Shown here: in pieces, positions 53,047 through 61,859 of the stretch | Position numbering within the stretch: position 1 is the first letter of the stretch | Layout: each line of letters starts with the position of its first letter | Assembly (NCBI GenBank): GCA_050952085.1 | Contig: JBMNKH010000003.1 | Coordinates: 345,563-409,562, forward strand | Direction: 5' to 3' | Origin: DTU015 sp012837895 | GTDB lineage: Bacteria; Bacillota; Sulfobacillia; Fermentithermobacillales; Fermentithermobacillaceae | DNA: 64,000 nucleotides | The notes under the pieces: model-generated | What the model saw: the letters and a program-made list of their open reading frames with translations, nothing else | Told to the model about the DNA's origin: nothing | The model's database searches: none | Position numbers and translations under genes: made by a program

Positions 53047-54069
53047 ATGGAAGTGGACCTGCACATTACGAATAACTGTAATCTAAGGTGTCAGCACTGC
53101 GTTTACACCTCTGGAGAGCGTTATATGCCTACCCTTTCATATAGCACGGTAAGATCCTTAACTGATGAGTTTAGAAAGCTAAACGTCAATGAGGTACATA
53201 TAACCGGTGGCGAACCTCTACTTAACCCTGAACTTCTTTCCATTATTCAGTTTTTGACCCGCGATGGATTTCGCGTTAAGATGCAGAGCAATGGATTGCT
53301 CATTAACGAAGAAAAGGCAGTAGAGTTAAAGAGGGCCGGGCTAAAGGAGATTCTTATTAGTCTAGATGGTCTAGAAGAATCCCACGATAACTTGCGTGCT
53401 TATAGTGGGTCATTCAAGAGTGCCGTTAGTGCAATTCGATACTGCCTTGACGCAGAGATTCCAGTGAGAGTCAATACGGTTGTTAGCAGGAGAAACTGCA
53501 ATGAGATTGCACCGTTGATTGCATACTTGCAGAGACTTGGTGTTGTTCAACACTCCTTTTTCTACCTTACTCCTATCGGAAGGGCGGAAGCACTGATTGA
53601 TTCGGCTTTGTCCTTTAGAGAGTGGAAGAGAGTTGAAGAACTTATCATAGGAGAGGCTGGAAACTTGAATATGCTCCATCGTATAAAAGTACAGTCAGTA
53701 TTTCAGGAAAAGCCCCCGTTAGGACTTGTGCAATCATGCCGCGCTGACAACTGCTTGATACTCAGTAATGGAGATGTCTATCATTGTGTGTTATTCAGCA
53801 ATTCTCAAGACTACAGACTTGGTAACGTTTTCTCCACGCCATTGAGTGATATTTGGCAAACCCTGCCTGACAGGTTGAGTACAATAGTCCAACAACGCAT
53901 TAGCGCTTGCTCAAATGATTGCTGGGGCGGATGTCCGGGCATGACGTATTTGTTAAGAGGAAGAGTTAATACTTGTGATCCAAGGTGCGAACCACATTTC
54001 GGTCTTTACTCAAGTTGCATCAGGCAGTATCACAAGTTTGGGGAGAAGGAACATGATAAAGAAGCGTGA
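53047..54069 (+). CDS. Radical SAM/SPASM domain protein
   Basis: A 340-residue radical SAM enzyme. The cluster-binding CNLRCQHC is at residues 13-20 and the glycine-rich VHITGGEPLLN follows at about 56. The C-terminal SPASM part has Cys-rich motifs (CRADNCLILSNGDVYHC, CSNDCWGGCPG, CDPRC), which bind extra Fe-S clusters. Such proteins modify peptides (RiPP maturation) or activate enzymes. ATG at 53047 with GGGAG upstream. The next gene, a NUDIX hydrolase, overlaps it by 17 bp, and an FkbM-type fragment follows, so this is a fragment of a larger biosynthetic operon. Confidence 0.9.
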   Translation: MEVDLHITNNCNLRCQHCVYTSGERYMPTLSYSTVRSLTDEFRKLNVNEVHITGGEPLLNPELLSIIQFLTRDGFRVKMQSNGLLINEEKAVELKRAGLKEILISLDGLEESHDNLRAYSGSFKSAVSAIRYCLDAEIPVRVNTVVSRRNCNEIAPLIAYLQRLGVVQHSFFYLTPIGRAEALIDSALSFREWKRVEELIIGEAGNLNMLHRIKVQSVFQEKPPLGLVQSCRADNCLILSNGDVYHCVLFSNSQDYRLGNVFSTPLSDIWQTLPDRLSTIVQQRISACSNDCWGGCPGMTYLLRGRVNTCDPRCEPHFGLYSSCIRQYHKFGEKEHDKEA

Positions 54070-54553
54070 TAGTGTCAAACTTATACTACTTAATCCGAAC
54101 AAAGAAGTACTCATGATATATAGTAAAGATAGTGCGATCGGAAAAGATGGTTCTGGGAAGAAGGCATCTTTTTGGCATCTGATTGGCGGTCAGATTGAGA
54201 AGGGTGAATCTCTCCAAGATGCTGCATATAGAGAACTGTTTGAGGAAACAGGCCTAACGAGAGATCAGGTAGTGCTTGGAGAGGTGGTGTGGTATGGATC
54301 TGATCTGCTCTTCATTAATGACGAATTTGTAGAGCTAAATCAGCGATTCATCTTAGCGTATTCCTGCACCGATCGTGTGACTATGGATCATCTAACTCAA
54401 GAAGAAAAAATGAATGTTACTAGACTAAGATGGTTCGGCTTGGAGGAGTTGAGGGCTACCAAGGAAGTGGTTTATCCGACTAATCTCCATGTCTATCTGC
54501 AAGAGATAGTCAATGGTATCATCCCGAAACAACCTGTAGAAATAACACTATAA
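54053..54553 (+). CDS. NUDIX hydrolase
   Basis: A 166-residue NUDIX protein that cleaves a nucleoside diphosphate linked to another moiety. The NUDIX box GGQIEKGESLQDAAYRELFE plus ETGL lies at about residues 42-65, with all consensus Glu and Arg residues. The frame is open upstream, but the ATG at 54053 behind GGAGAAGG fits the family start. It overlaps the radical SAM gene by 17 bp and is therefore translationally coupled to it. The substrate is unknown. Confidence 0.92.
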   Translation: MIKKRDSVKLILLNPNKEVLMIYSKDSAIGKDGSGKKASFWHLIGGQIEKGESLQDAAYRELFEETGLTRDQVVLGEVVWYGSDLLFINDEFVELNQRFILAYSCTDRVTMDHLTQEEKMNVTRLRWFGLEELRATKEVVYPTNLHVYLQEIVNGIIPKQPVEITL

Positions 54554-54566
54554 TGTGGGTGTGTAT

Positions 54567-54656
54567 ATGGATCGAGAGAGTGTTAATCCGCAGTACGTAA
54601 TAAACTACCCTTATTATTCGAGGCATGGCCAGGATAAATATGTAAATGAATTAATA
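54567..54656 (+). pseudogene. FkbM-type methyltransferase, N-terminal fragment
   Basis: From the ATG at 54567, 13 bp after the NUDIX stop, the product begins NPQYVINYPYYSRHGQDKYV, matching the YSQxGQDKF-like start of FkbM-type methyltransferases that modify sugars or peptides. Coding is cut at 54657 by the IS21 element. No continuation is found on the other side, so the rest was deleted. Confidence 0.6.
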
Positions 54657-54663
54657 TGCATAT

Positions 54664-54790
54664 TCCGGACCCGGTCGACCACCCAATCCGGCGCGAGCCG
54701 ACCACCAGATCCGGTAGCATCCGACCACTGAAGCCGGTGTGACGCGACCACCTAATCCGGAACGGTTCGACACTTTTGTCGGCTTTCCGG
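54664..54790. repeat. Left-end IS21 transposase-binding repeats
   Basis: Units ending in a TCCGG-like motif start at 54664, 54687, 54710, 54733 and 54756 (exactly 23 bp apart), then 54786. Most have CGACCACC before the core. Multiple terminal repeats of this type are characteristic IstA-binding sites. Confidence 0.85.
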
Positions 54791-54901
54791 AATCGGATCG
54801 GAAGCCTCTTCCGCCGTCGGCGAATCCGGCCGTAGGGTTCCTGTTCTTTAGCCTCCAAGTGTACAGAGGATCGCTACTTGTACGGAGGAGTGAACGAACT
54901 C

Positions 54902-56010
54902 ATGGCTGTAAACCGGAGGTTGTCGATGCGGAAAGTGAAAGAGATCTTGAGGCTAAGGCTGAGTCTGGGGCTGGGAGTACGCCAGATCGCTCGGAGTTGC
55001 TCGGTGTCTCACAGCACAGTGAGCGAGGTCCTGACCAGGGCGGAAACGGCGGGACTCTCCTGGCCTTTGCCGGAAGACTTGGACGAGGCTGCCCTGGAGT
55101 CCAGGTTGTACCCGGCAGCGTCCAGGCCTAAAGACGCGAAGCCTATGCCTGACATGGTCCATATCCATCGAGAGCTTCGCCGGAAAGGCGTCACACTCCA
55201 GCTTCTTTGGGAGGAGTACAAGCAGGCCCATCCCGACGGATATCAGCGCAGCCAGTTCTGCCACTTGTACAGAACCTGGGCGAAGACAGTCGACGTGACA
55301 ATGCGACAATCTGGGAGGCTCTTGAGGACCTGAACAACAGGCCCTTTCAGAAGATGGACGGATGCCGCCGTTCGCTCTTCCTCTCCCTGGACAAACCCGC
55401 TCTTCAGCCCCTGCCCAGCATACGGTACGCATTCGCTGAATGGAAGAAGGCCCGGGCAAGCCTAGATTACCACGTGGAAGTGGACCGTAACTACTACAGC
55501 GTGCCCTACCAGTTGGCTAAGCAGGAACTGGATGTCAGGCTTACGGCCTCCATCGTCGAAGTGCTGTTCAAGGGCAAGAGAGTGGCCAGCCACAAGCGCT
55601 CTTACGGAAAAGGCAAGTATTCCACTCTCAAGGACCACATGCCCGCTTCGCACCGCCGATACGCTGAGTGGACCCCTTCAAGGATTCTGAGCTGGGCAAA
55701 AAGCATAGGGCCCAACACCGCCAGACTGGCGGAGGCGATCATGGAGCAGAAGCCTCACCCGGAGCAGGGCTTTAGAGCATGCATGGGGCTTTTTCGACTG
55801 GCAAAGGAGTACGGCAGCGAAAGGACCGAGGCCGCGTGCGCGCGGGCCATAGCTCTCCGTTCATGCTGCTTCCAGAGCGTGAAATCCATCCTGAAACGAA
55901 ATCTTGACCAGGTTCCCGTGGAGATCCCGGTTGAGAGCATCGCTCCGCTCCACGACAACATCCGCGGCGCCGCTTACTACACCCAAGGAGGAGACAACAA
56001 CTCATGCTAG
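54902..56010 (+). pseudogene. istA: IS21 IstA transposase lacking its catalytic core
   Basis: The N-terminal part (about 130 codons from ATG 54902: helix-turn-helix VRQIARSCSVSHSTVSEVL, then HRELRRKGVTLQLLWEEYK) matches IstA up to VDVTMRQ. The sequence then jumps frame to TIWEALEDLNNRPFQK, which normally lies some 180 residues later, and continues to the true C-terminus. The RNase H-like DDE core is missing. The junction near 55292-55306 contains a short repeat, ACAATGCGACAAT, suggesting slippage deletion. The element cannot move on its own. Confidence 0.85.
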
Positions 56011-56762
56011 TCAATCAGACCGTTGAAAACTTGCGAAGGATGCGCCTTACAGGAATGGCCGAGGCCTTCCTGGCCCAGAATCAGGATCCCGGTTACAGAG
56101 AACTGTCCTTCGAGGAGCGCTTTGGCCTCTTGGTGGACCAGGAGTCCACTTACCGGGAGGGCCGGCGGCTAAAAAGGCTCTTGGCCGGGGCGCACCTCAA
56201 AACCCAGGCCTGCGTGGAGGACATCGACTACCGGCAGAGCCGGGGCCTTGACCGCGGTGTCATGGCCGGACTAGCCACCTGCCAGTGGGTACGCGACCAC
56301 CGAAACGTCCTGATCACCGGGCCTACCGGGGTCGGCAAGACGTTCGTCGCCTGCGCGCTTGGGAACCTTGCTTGTAGGAACGGCTTTAGTTCCCGTTACT
56401 ACCGCCTGCCCAGGCTCCTCATGGACCTGGGCATCGCGCGAGGCGACGGTTCCTACCCGTCGTTCATGAGGCGACTGGTCAAAACCGGTCTTCTCTTGCT
56501 TGACGACTGGGGGTTGGGGCCGCTGGCCGCGGCCGAGAGCAGAGAACTGCTTGAGGTGCTCGAGGACAGGTGCCAAACCAAATCGACGTTGGTGGCGAGC
56601 CAAGTGCCTGTGGACAAGTGGTACGAACTCATGCCTCCTGACTCCACCGTCGCTGACGCGATCATGGACCGCCTGGTACACAACGCTCACAAGATCGCCT
56701 TAAGGGGCGAGTCCATGCGGAAGATCGCCGCCGCTGGCGGCAAAGAAGGAGGTGAGTCTTGA
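56004..56762 (+). CDS. istB: IS21 helper ATPase IstB
   Basis: A 252-residue AAA+ ATPase that assists IstA in target selection. Walker A is GPTGVGKTF (about residue 108), Walker B LLLLDDWG, and the family motif SRELLEVLEDR follows. ATG at 56004 overlaps the end of istA. The gene is intact although its transposase partner is not. Confidence 0.93.
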   Translation: MLVNQTVENLRRMRLTGMAEAFLAQNQDPGYRELSFEERFGLLVDQESTYREGRRLKRLLAGAHLKTQACVEDIDYRQSRGLDRGVMAGLATCQWVRDHRNVLITGPTGVGKTFVACALGNLACRNGFSSRYYRLPRLLMDLGIARGDGSYPSFMRRLVKTGLLLLDDWGLGPLAAAESRELLEVLEDRCQTKSTLVASQVPVDKWYELMPPDSTVADAIMDRLVHNAHKIALRGESMRKIAAAGGKEGGES

Positions 56763-56832
56763 AGGCGAACCGACCAGTGTGTTACTGATGTAGTGCCGGC
56801 GCCGCAGGGCTCAGGAAAGTGGTCGGCTGGTT

Positions 56833-56929
56833 CCGGATCCACTGGTCGGACAAAACCGGATCTCGTGGTCGGGAAAGACCGGATCCGGTGGACGGCTCAA
56901 AACGGATCAGATGGTCGAATCGACCGGAT
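56833..56929. repeat. Right-end IS21 transposase-binding repeats
   Basis: CCGGAT-like cores at 56833, 56856, 56879, 56902 and 56924, spaced 22-23 bp, inverted relative to the left-end set and alternating with GTGGTCGG-like blocks. Confidence 0.85.
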
Positions 56930-57052
56930 TATGCAGGTTACAGAGATCGCCCTGCAACTTAGGCTTGTTGAAATATAGCCACAGTGGAGGGGTTCGAATG
57001 GTGGCCGTGACATCATGGAATTGGTTGTCGCAGAAACCAAACCTTTCGGACG

Positions 57053-57916
57053 TCATGGGCCTTCAGTATCTCTAAACTCATCGAGCAGATCCCTGAACTC
57101 AGACTCAGTCATTGACGCATGCGCCTTCCACACATATACCTGCCGAAATCTGTCGATCTTCTTGTAGGATATTCGGCAAGTACGGATCACAGTCATCGCA
57201 AACTTACGACGCATCTTTGGGTCCTTGGGCCCCAAGAATCCCATGACTGTGAACAATCCCTCGTATCTTGCATATACAGCAAAGGCATAGGCCATGGGCA
57301 TGTACAGGGTGGAGAGCATTATCGGCATGCAAATGCTCAATAGTAGATCAACTGTGTCAATCGACTTGTATGACATAATTGCCTGCTTCAGCGAAAACCC
57401 GAATATGCCAAGTCCAACAACGGCTAGCACACCGTCTATCAGGCTCTTCACAGATGAATACTCTGGCTTTCTCTCAACATAAACACTGCATATGACAAAG
57501 AAAGTCAGCACCGGTAACATCACTATCTCTGTCAGTAGGCCAAACGTAAAGGAGCTTAGTATAAACTCTGCCACGACTGTTAGCTTCACAGTATCTATGA
57601 CCATGCTGCGAAAATGGTCATCTTTGAGGTTGCTCTCTACAACTCTGTAGCAAAGCGGGACACCGGTGAACAACACCCAAAAGACAACATCCTTCAGATA
57701 TGCCCCTTTCCAAAAAGGCATTTGGGCTAGGACAGTAACGATGACCACTGCATACAGGAGTATTACCAAAAACGGCACTGCTAGTTTCGGAGACAGAGCC
57801 GTCTCAATAACCTTCAGCGCAGGCCTTCGGGTGTTCGGCAAAGCAAAGACATATACAATAAACACGAAGAGCCATATCCCGGTTGCTATTTCTCGTGGCG
57901 TAAAGAGGTTACTCAT
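57053..57916 (-). CDS. Multi-pass membrane protein of unknown function
   Basis: I do not recognise a family. The 287-residue product has about seven hydrophobic segments (roughly residues 12-28, 46-68, 77-97, 110-130, 133-150, 160-180, 188-215) and a hydrophilic C-terminal tail of about 70 residues with many Lys, Arg and Glu that should lie in the cytoplasm. There is no transport or catalytic motif. It lies in a strip with HEPN/HNH, Abi_C and SIR2 genes, so a defence role is possible but unsupported by motif. Confidence 0.65.
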   Translation of the reverse strand: MSNLFTPREIATGIWLFVFIVYVFALPNTRRPALKVIETALSPKLAVPFLVILLYAVVIVTVLAQMPFWKGAYLKDVVFWVLFTGVPLCYRVVESNLKDDHFRSMVIDTVKLTVVAEFILSSFTFGLLTEIVMLPVLTFFVICSVYVERKPEYSSVKSLIDGVLAVVGLGIFGFSLKQAIMSYKSIDTVDLLLSICMPIMLSTLYMPMAYAFAVYARYEGLFTVMGFLGPKDPKMRRKFAMTVIRTCRISYKKIDRFRQVYVWKAHASMTESEFRDLLDEFRDTEGP

Positions 57917-58099
57917 ATCCGGTTTCAGCTATCCTTGACAAAGTCGCTACTGAAATAGTAATAACCAGCAAATCCAACGCCAGTGTTAGCTCATTCGTGC
58001 TCCGTGGTACGATCACGATGCCTGCTCACCGTATGGTCAAACCGTGTCTTCGTGAATCGCTCCGCCTGCCAGTTGGTCGATGTTTTGTCTAGCGGACAC

Positions 58100-59200
58100 C
58101 TACATCCAACCAAGAGTCTCTACAACGTCAAGTTTCCGCATCAGTATCCTTGCTGCCTGTTCGTTGGGCTGGTCCAACATCTCGGCCAAGGCACGCTCTT
58201 TGTCACCAAGACACTTCATCGAGAACAAGCGATGCCGGACACACTCCGTGAATACAAGGTCCGCCACTATCAAACCATGAATCCAGCCTCTGAACTCGAG
58301 CTTCTCGCGTGGCAAAATCCCTTCATGCACGGCATCATTTCGCAGTCGATAAAAATCGTACATCCACCATCCAGCAAGTGACAGTTCGGTCTCTTGACCG
58401 TCAACTGGCCTTGTCGCCAGTTCTAGTTCATAAGATTGGTAGCATTCATTCACGTGTCTCGCCAGCTGAAGTGCCTTTTGCTTCCGTGATATTCGGAATA
58501 GCGACTCAAAAGCCGTTGCCATGAGTACCACTTTCACGTAGTACGGAGCCCAGGTTGCGTGAGCAAGGCGGAACCAATGCAGACTGGTTGCGAGTGCGCC
58601 GCCGTCCAACTCCCCTGGACCTGCTGTCAGATAAGTATCAAGACCGGCGATCATGGTCTTGTCAGGTTGCCACAGTTTTCCACCCGTCGATAGTGGCTTC
58701 TGAAACCTAATTTCACCGATTCTCCAACCTCCGCTCAAGGTACCTCCGGAGTCAACTGCGATTCGGTCGTCGCCGATCCGGAATCGCTGTATGTAGGTCT
58801 CGAAAGCATCCGCGGTTGGAGGACCCCAAGACGGATTGTCAGCACAGACTCCGACTTCTGTCTGGTGTCCGATGGATGCGAAACACAGAGCATCAGTAGC
58901 TAACCTGAGTGCTTCACCGTAGTCACAGTTGACAGACCTCACTACCAACCCATCAACCGAGCATACGAACACGGATCTTGCGTTACTACCGTCATGCTCG
59001 CAATACGAACTGAACAACTGGTCAAGGTACTCTCTCAACCCTACGTCTGTGATCCTGTGATCCCTCTCCTTGTAGTACGGCCAGAAGGTGACATTGCCAA
59101 GCTCAACAGTGTCCTCCAGTCCCACCCCAACCCACGGAAGAAAGGCGATTTGAAGTTGGTCTCCACTCACATTGGTCACCCCACTTAGCTCTCTCGCCAT
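58100..59200 (-). CDS. HEPN-type protein in an HNH-HEPN pair
   Basis: A protein of about 366 residues without a close family match. Near residue 295 it has WMYDFYRLRNDAVHEG, containing the R-x4-H core of HEPN ribonuclease domains, with a helical context before it (FESLFRISRKQKALQLARHV) that also fits. The N-terminal 200 residues look like a beta-rich sensing domain. I favour ATG 59200 as start (59233 is the alternative). It overlaps the upstream HNH gene by about 98 bp, so the two are translationally coupled and probably act together, perhaps as an anti-phage system. Confidence 0.65.
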   Translation of the reverse strand: MARELSGVTNVSGDQLQIAFLPWVGVGLEDTVELGNVTFWPYYKERDHRITDVGLREYLDQLFSSYCEHDGSNARSVFVCSVDGLVVRSVNCDYGEALRLATDALCFASIGHQTEVGVCADNPSWGPPTADAFETYIQRFRIGDDRIAVDSGGTLSGGWRIGEIRFQKPLSTGGKLWQPDKTMIAGLDTYLTAGPGELDGGALATSLHWFRLAHATWAPYYVKVVLMATAFESLFRISRKQKALQLARHVNECYQSYELELATRPVDGQETELSLAGWWMYDFYRLRNDAVHEGILPREKLEFRGWIHGLIVADLVFTECVRHRLFSMKCLGDKERALAEMLDQPNEQAARILMRKLDVVETLGWM

Positions 59201-59945
59201 CTTCAGCACCCTCAAGATGGAGTATTCTATCATCAGCCTTCCTGATCACAGCAACAAACAACTCTGGCCAACTTGCTGGAGGAAGGATACCCCCCTCAAT
59301 AACCTGATTCTCCCTATCCGCGAACACCCAGAATCCAGCGTTATCGAGTTGCCTTATCTGTTCAGTAAGATCGAGGGCAAGTTGAACCTGAGCGCTCGCC
59401 TCATCTGAGTACACATCCAGATTGCTGACAACGTCCATGAAAGTGCTGATAAGAGCTGCCTCTTCGTTGTTGGTGGGTTCGCTGTAATCCCAGAAGAACT
59501 GGCAAGCGCCCATAGCCAGAGCTACCAGTTGCTTTCCGCTCGTGATTCTTGGAAGCAAACGAGGAGCGTTTCCTTTCTTTCGCTTTATTCTAATGCGTGT
59601 TCGCTGCGAGGACTCTGCGCTAAGCTTATCAGCAACCCATTTCTCGTGGTCAGTCTTTATCTGCCTGAGCTTGCCTACCGTGTAGGTTTGATGCTGATCG
59701 TCAACCAGCTTGTGGTGAACTCTGCACAACAGGATGAGGTTCTCGTACGAATCGATTTTGTCCTTCGGAAACAGAGGATCGTACCTTGGCCCTTTCTTGC
59801 TTTCAGACACGATGTGACACTCTTCGCCTGAGATTGAGGCATCGTCGGTTGACGTTGCAGCGATGATAAGTTCCTTTCTGCACATAGCACACCTGTTTCC
59901 TGAACTGGCCCACAGCATTTTCCTCGTCCTATCCGATATAGCCAT
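59103..59945 (-). CDS. HNH endonuclease-domain protein
   Basis: A 280-residue protein. Residues 8-95 form an HNH nuclease domain: zinc pair NRCAMCRKEL, first His in EECHIVSES, Asn in YENLILLC, and the closing RVHHKLVD. A basic linker (RIRIKRKKG) leads to a helical C-terminal domain (about 130-250) of unknown function with acidic patches. The gene ends inside the HEPN gene. Pairing of a DNA nuclease and a possible RNase suggests a two-effector defence unit, but this is inferred. Confidence 0.85.
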   Translation of the reverse strand: MAISDRTRKMLWASSGNRCAMCRKELIIAATSTDDASISGEECHIVSESKKGPRYDPLFPKDKIDSYENLILLCRVHHKLVDDQHQTYTVGKLRQIKTDHEKWVADKLSAESSQRTRIRIKRKKGNAPRLLPRITSGKQLVALAMGACQFFWDYSEPTNNEEAALISTFMDVVSNLDVYSDEASAQVQLALDLTEQIRQLDNAGFWVFADRENQVIEGGILPPASWPELFVAVIRKADDRILHLEGAEDGERAKWGDQCEWRPTSNRLSSVGWGGTGGHC

Positions 59946-60331
59946 GGCATGTACCTCACTTAGGCTCTAAGGCTCCTCAACACAATAGTAGTTTCGACCA
60001 ACACCTCACAACTCCTCTGAAAATAACGTATTATGCCACACTTCGCTTGCTTCCGCGGGCCGAACTGAGTTGCCAACAAAGTCGGTGCGTCGAACGTTGG
60101 TGGAGATACGGAGGCAAGTGTCACGGTCGGTTAGAAACCGCCAATAGGTCGGATGAAGAGTATGGTGCCACCGGTGGTGAGAACGACTAGCCTTCTACCA
60201 GCCAATATCCTCGTCTCTCCTTGTTCTCTGGCTCTAGCTGTATAATCCGAGTCGCCTCTCCAAGACGAGCGAGCCAGACGTCGGCCCGAAACGAAATCAT
60301 CATGTCGCTTGTGCCAACGGAATCCTTTCGA
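59946..60331. other. Region between the HNH gene and the Abi_C fragment
   Basis: About 390 bp. It presumably contains the promoter of the HNH-HEPN operon. A 61-codon frame on the minus strand at 60187-60372 has no convincing features. Nothing else is seen. Confidence 0.4.
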
Positions 60332-60589
60332 TCATGCTGGATCAGCTCCTTCACCAGCCACGTATCGCTCAATTACACACTCAATAAGTACGGCAGCCAA
60401 GTTCACTGCAAACTCAGCGAGTTCTCGTGGTACCTCGGTAACCGATTTGCCTTGACCATGTCCAACCCCCAGCTCTTGGTTCCTGATCACAGCGACACCA
60501 CGAAGAATGTCCTCGAACGCCTTAAGAAAGCCGTCGAAGTACTCCGGAAAGAGCATCTGAGCCTTGTGGCGATTGAGTCGGTAGTCCAT
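60332..60589 (-). pseudogene. Abortive-infection C-terminal (Abi_C-like) fragment
   Basis: An 85-codon stretch reads FLKAFEDILRGVAVIRNQEL, then GVGHGQGK and LAEFAVNLAAVLIECVIERY. This is the pattern of the C-terminal domain found in several abortive-infection proteins (short helix, RN...GHG, then A-x-x-A helix). No N-terminal domain precedes it, only stops in all frames around 60600-60680. It is likely the surviving end of a larger defence gene. Confidence 0.6.
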
Positions 60590-60753
60590 TTACTCTGTTG
60601 GACAGCTGGCTCATCGCCCCAAATAGAGTGATTACTCGCATCTATCTCTCAAGCAGGACAGTACAACAAGTCGTGGCGAACTAGTCCGTGGCAACACATA
60701 ACACTTCGAGCAGAGCATCGCTGACTGAATCTCAGAGTGACGGGGGCGATCAG

Positions 60754-61104
60754 ATGAGTTCCTGGAGTCTTGAGAAAGTGCTGCCAAAGCCGCTTTTGGA
60801 CGATATTGTTCTGAATAAGTGCCTTCCCGTCGTGGGTGCCGGGTTCTCCAAGAACGCGGTTCTGCCCAATGGACAACAGGTGCCTGGCTGGAGAGAGGTC
60901 GGCGCTCTGTTTGCTAGAGACATTCCTGGCTATCCAACCGACACTCCTCCGATGGAAGCCATCTCAACATATGAACAGCAATTCGGCTGGCCAAAGCTTA
61001 TCGAGCGACTCACGGATCTGCTACACATCCCCGACGCACGTCCTGGCCGTGCGCACAGGGCTTTCTGCAACTGCCACTTCGACATAGTTATAACAACCAA
61101 CTAG
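60754..61104 (+). pseudogene. SIR2-domain protein, N-terminal fragment cut by an IS21 element
   Basis: From the ATG at 60754 the product begins with the SIR2_2-type NAD-binding site: CLPVVGAGFSKNA, then VPGWREVG, and ends FDIVITTN at 61101, exactly where the IS21-type sequence starts; the stop comes from the element. SIR2-domain proteins of this type are NAD-degrading effectors in several anti-phage systems. The remaining NADase core and any sensor domain are absent, so this copy is dead. A GTG at 60688 is an alternative start. Confidence 0.8.
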
Positions 61105-61859
61105 GTGGTTCCGAACAGACCGGCTCGCTTCTTCTCCCTGAGCCGCCAACTCTCGCCTCGGATGTTGATGATGTGGGAGTGATGAAGCAGGCGGTCCAGG
61201 ATCGCTGTGGCCACTACTGTGTCTCCGAATATCTCACCCCACTCTCCAAACCCTTTGTTTGAGGTCAAGATAATCGCCCCGCGTTCGTACCTGGCAGACA
61301 CCAGCTGAAAGAGCATGGCTGCGCCCACAGAATCGAAGGGCCGGTAACCTACCTCGTCAATGATCAGCACTTTGGGCGCGATGTAGACTCTCATCCTCCT
61401 GTCGAGCCTGTTGTCGGCGTAAGCTCTCTTCAGGTCTTCCACTAAAGTGTGAGCAGTGACGAAGTACACACCGACTCCTTGTCGGATGGCCTCGATGCCT
61501 AGAGCGACTGCCAAATGGGTTTTCCCAACCCCGGGAGGTCCCAGCAGAATGATGTTGGACGCTTCCTGCACAAAGGTGAGTGTCGCGAGTTCCCTCACCT
61601 GCCTCTCGTCGATGGAGGGCTGGAAGGAGAAATCGAATTGGTCCAGCGTTTTGTGAAAGGGCAGGTGGGCTAGCCTGGTTCTCGCTGTTATGTACCTCTC
61701 TCTTCGAGCAGCCAGTTCGGTGTCAAGAAGGTCAGTCAGGAAGTCCGCGTATGTGAGGTCTTTCTGAGAGGCAGCTTCCAACCTGCTGTCCAAGATGCTC
61801 GCGGCCTGGCTTAGACCTAAATCAAGTAGTTGCTGGCGGGCTTTTTCGACGGCTATCAC
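61101..61859 (-). CDS. istB: IS21 helper ATPase IstB (second element)
   Basis: A 252-residue AAA+ ATPase: Walker A LGPPGVGKTH (about residue 104), Walker B VLIIDEVG, sensor region ILTSNKGFGEWG and the terminal RLREKKRAG. The GTG start overlaps the istA stop by 4 bp. It appears intact and differs clearly from the IstB at 56004-56762, so the two elements are not recent copies of each other. Confidence 0.94.
   Translation of the reverse strand: MIAVEKARQQLLDLGLSQAASILDSRLEAASQKDLTYADFLTDLLDTELAARRERYITARTRLAHLPFHKTLDQFDFSFQPSIDERQVRELATLTFVQEASNIILLGPPGVGKTHLAVALGIEAIRQGVGVYFVTAHTLVEDLKRAYADNRLDRRMRVYIAPKVLIIDEVGYRPFDSVGAAMLFQLVSARYERGAIILTSNKGFGEWGEIFGDTVVATAILDRLLHHSHIINIRGESWRLREKKRAGLFGTT

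Larger units (their letters stand above)
54657..56935 (+). mobile_element. IS21 family element (internally deleted)
   Basis: About 2.28 kb. The ends are TGCATATTCCGG (54657) and, inverted, TGCATAATCCGG (ending 56935), followed inward by 23-bp-spaced repeats. It contains a deleted istA and an intact istB. The flanking bases do not form a target duplication, so an adjacent deletion is likely. Confidence 0.88.
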
